DNA of 64,000 bases from Setophaga petechia. Its lineage: Eukaryota > Chordata > Aves > Passeriformes > Parulidae. The notes beneath the pieces are model-generated. The model searched no databases. It was not told the origin of the DNA and saw nothing but the letters and a program-made list of their open reading frames with translations. Position numbers and translations under genes: made by a program. How positions within the stretch are numbered: the stretch's first letter is position 1; the number at the start of each line of letters is the position of its first letter. This document shows, piece by piece, positions 61,448-64,000 of the stretch. The stretch covers positions 4,589,040 through 4,653,039 of the forward strand of contig JANCRA010000039.1 of assembly GCA_024362935.1 (NCBI GenBank). The letters run 5' to 3'.

Positions 61448-64000
61448 GCTTTTTTTGTCAATTAATTAAAGTAAACCCACCCCCTTTTTCACAGAATATT
61501 ACAAAAAAAAAAAAAAGGGAATGAGAACCTTGAATAATAATTTGAAAATTGCCGAAGCAAAGTATTTCCTTAAGAAATTTAATGGTTGTTTGAAATGGAA
61601 ATTTGAAGTCAACATATTTTTCTAAAACTGCAGCTTTATGGAAGAGTTCTCATCCAAAACAATGAACAGGTAGAAACTGGAATTACAGGCTGTTAACAGT
61701 GTTGTACCTGGCACAGCTGGAGCTGTCAGAATGTTCTTCTCACTCAGGGGGATGCTTTGAGTCCTGTCTCTCAGCTGTTTGTTATCCAATGCTTCTTAAA
61801 GTCATTTTAAGCTTTCAGGACAGCAGGTTATTCTCCTCTTGGCAAACATGGATGTGCTGCTTTTGTTTGCAATTTCCATTCTCATTTGAGCAGAAATTGG
61901 CTCCCCTGGCTTGCTGCACATACTTTGGTAGATATGTACCCAGCAGTTGTCTTGCACATTCATTTTTGTTGGTTTGCATGTTTAAATACTGGTATTTGCT
62001 TGACCCTTGTACCCAGTAATTTCATTTTTAAATTGATGGATTGGTGAAATTATACCTCAATTTCTTCTCTCAGTTGAAAAGCGTAACAAAGCTGAGGAGG
62101 ACTTACATGTCCTCACCCTCAAATGTTTCTAAATGTTAGTGGGGGTAAATTAAACAATAAACCCCCTTTATTCCAAAGAAAACCTTCACTTGCTAACAGA
62201 TATATTCCAAAAATTACAGGAGCTTTTAAAATAGAAAACCTGCGAGTGTCAGCCTGCCAAATTCAGGATGTGGGATGGTTGCCCTGTGCCAGTTGGCCTG
62301 GCAAGTGGAGAATGTGGAACTTATTCTGTATTCAACACACTCTCTTAGGGCTTGTTTTTAACCTTGAGCCAGAAGGACTCAAAATCCTCTGTTCCTCAAG
62401 AGAGGAGAGCTGACTCAAAATCCATGTGCTTCTCATTGAGCACTGAGTGTGGGAAAAGACTGCTTCAGGGGGAAATGCATAAAATGAGATCATTTTCACT
62501 GAATGCAGTTGGGCCTGAAAGTCTAATCCAGCTGGATGAGAAGCAGCAGAAGTGGCAGAGGTAATTCTTCCAGGTGATATGCTAATTTGGGGAAAAGGTA
62601 AGAAGTAGGTCTGTAATCTGTCAGACACCTGGATTTTGTTGTTTCAAAGGATTCTGGGCTATGCTGTTCCTTTTAAACAAAGGAATAAGGGTGGTGTAAA
62701 GATCCTCTTATTAGAAGAGTGGTGAGGGAAAGGGTAGAAGGATGGGAGGTGGAAGATGTGGGATTGGTGGCTGTGTTTTCAGAGCTGCTGAGCTCTTGGA
62801 TGGGAGTTTGCTGGTCTGCCTTAAAGCCTTGTCTCTGGTGGGGAAGGAATCAATTCACTGCTTAAATATTCAGTATTTCCAGTGTGGTGCATGATGTCAG
62901 GGTACCAGAAGAAGCAGGAACAAGGTCTAGGGAGTGCACTCAATTGTGGAGTGAGGGAGATGAACCCATCAGCTCTCCTCACTCAGTTCAGTCACCTCCC
63001 TTTTCCAGTTCTGCTGTTGGAATTGATGGAAATGGATTTTTGTAACAGAGCTGTGAAATGTCAGCTCGTTTCATTTGGCCCCTCCTTTAATGGGATCAGC
63101 TGATGAAAGGATGGGTGTGCTTGAGCTGTGCCCAGCTGAGGACCTGCCCTGGAGGATGAGACAAGTTGGCAATGTCTCTTTCTGGGACTGCACTGCTGAG
63201 CACTGCTGTAAACTCAGGGTGTTTCAGCAGAACCCCTCAGCCTGCAAATCTGCATCCTCTGTCACAGGCTGGTGTTTCATGTGACAGAGAAATAAGTGAA
63301 CTCATAATAAAGGAAGGTTCAGTGGCAGGTGAGGGAGGAGAGCTGTGATTTGACAGCCCTGTAGATTCTGGGGCTGCTCACAACATTGATCTCTGCTTTC
63401 TTAACCACAGACAGGGCTCTGCACTTGCTCAAGCATTTTATAACTGGAAGGAGAAGCAAGCTGAGCTAAACCTGTTGCTCTTGGCCATGACTAACAGCAC
63501 CCAGCTGTGTTAGGTGGGAGGCACCTTTAGGGTGTTGCAGGTGCCTTCTCCATGGGGAAACTCTCTTAGAGAACAGGCAGAAGGGTGCTGCAGAACATCA
63601 GTCACTCCAGTCCTGTTTTTATTGCTTGCTGTACTTTCACCACCCATTAAAGGGATTTTAGACCAGGAGACAGTATGATCCACACAAATCACAGGTGTTG
63701 GATTGTATCATGTCTCAGAGCTGCTGTCATGTTGGCTGCTGATAAAGGGAAAAAAATTAATTTTGAAATGCACAATGTAGGGCAAGAAATTTGTTTCTGG
63801 AGGGGGTTTTGGTTCTGACTAACAAATAGCCTAAAACACAGGGCCTGATCTGCAAAGCACAGCCAGAGGATGGTGTGGGTATACTTGTTTTAGCTGACTC
63901 TGGAGGAAAAGCAGGGCAGGTGGCTGTGCTGCAGCCTGCAGAAGCTGTGGGTTTGTTGAGCAGGTGCCACTTCAGAGCAGGCCTCACTCATCCCACAGCT

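Larger units (their letters stand above)
60192..64000 (+). other. UBE2O: UBE2O intron 2, runs off the window
   Basis: It holds one solo-LTR-like element (60476-60801), a candidate alternative terminal exon (61300-61447) and an A14 run at 61502. The rest is ordinary A/T-rich intron with no exon recognised. Confidence 0.8.

Noticed and set aside
61260..61520. Processed pseudogene with an A14 tail
   Set aside because: The A run lies about 55 bp beyond the AATAAA, no parent protein is recognised, and the segment begins with a good splice acceptor, which a retrocopy would not keep. The terminal-exon reading fits better.

Overview
This is vertebrate nuclear DNA from a bird, most probably a songbird. 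The coding exons are separated by GT-AG introns, the interspersed repeats are CR1 LINE remnants and short solo-LTR-like elements of avian type, and the three genes recognised lie in a conserved vertebrate order. There is no prokaryotic or viral gene content and no CRISPR array. All identifications come from reading translated exons against remembered families; no search was run.

Layout. (1) 1-10.6 kb, plus strand: RHBDF2 (iRhom2), missing its N-terminal exons, with sixteen consecutive coding exons ending at a stop at 9247-9249 and a 3' UTR with AATAAA at 10601. (2) 11.05-18.3 kb, minus strand: AANAT, the rhythm-making enzyme of melatonin synthesis, complete at 205 codons in three coding exons. 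There are two candidate promoters: a proximal TATA at 14.99 kb, and a distal TATA with an E-box at 18.33-18.36 kb joined to a likely noncoding first exon. (3) 18.4-26.6 kb: intergenic DNA with a solo-LTR-like element, CR1 pieces, a CpG island at 22.6-22.84 kb and two large minisatellites. (4) 26.6-64 kb, plus strand: the CpG-island promoter, first exon (26829-27203) and second exon (60132-60191) of UBE2O, separated by an intron of about 33 kb; the rest of UBE2O lies beyond the window. RHBDF2 and AANAT are convergent; AANAT and UBE2O are divergent. The order RHBDF2-AANAT-UBE2O matches human 17q25.

The three genes do different jobs (iRhom2 traffics ADAM17, AANAT acetylates serotonin, UBE2O is a large E2/E3 ubiquitin enzyme) and share only conserved synteny.

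The most unusual structure is noncoding. Tandem repeats and local duplications repeatedly copy splice-site edges. A 73-bp minisatellite in RHBDF2 ends exactly on the true acceptor of the next exon and carries four near-identical decoys. A duplication in AANAT carries the acceptor and first 19 bp of its last exon. A 41-bp minisatellite beside the 22.6 kb CpG island carries a donor-like CAG|GTGAG on the minus strand in at least nine of sixteen units. All six LTR-like elements that lie inside or beside these genes are antisense to the nearest gene.
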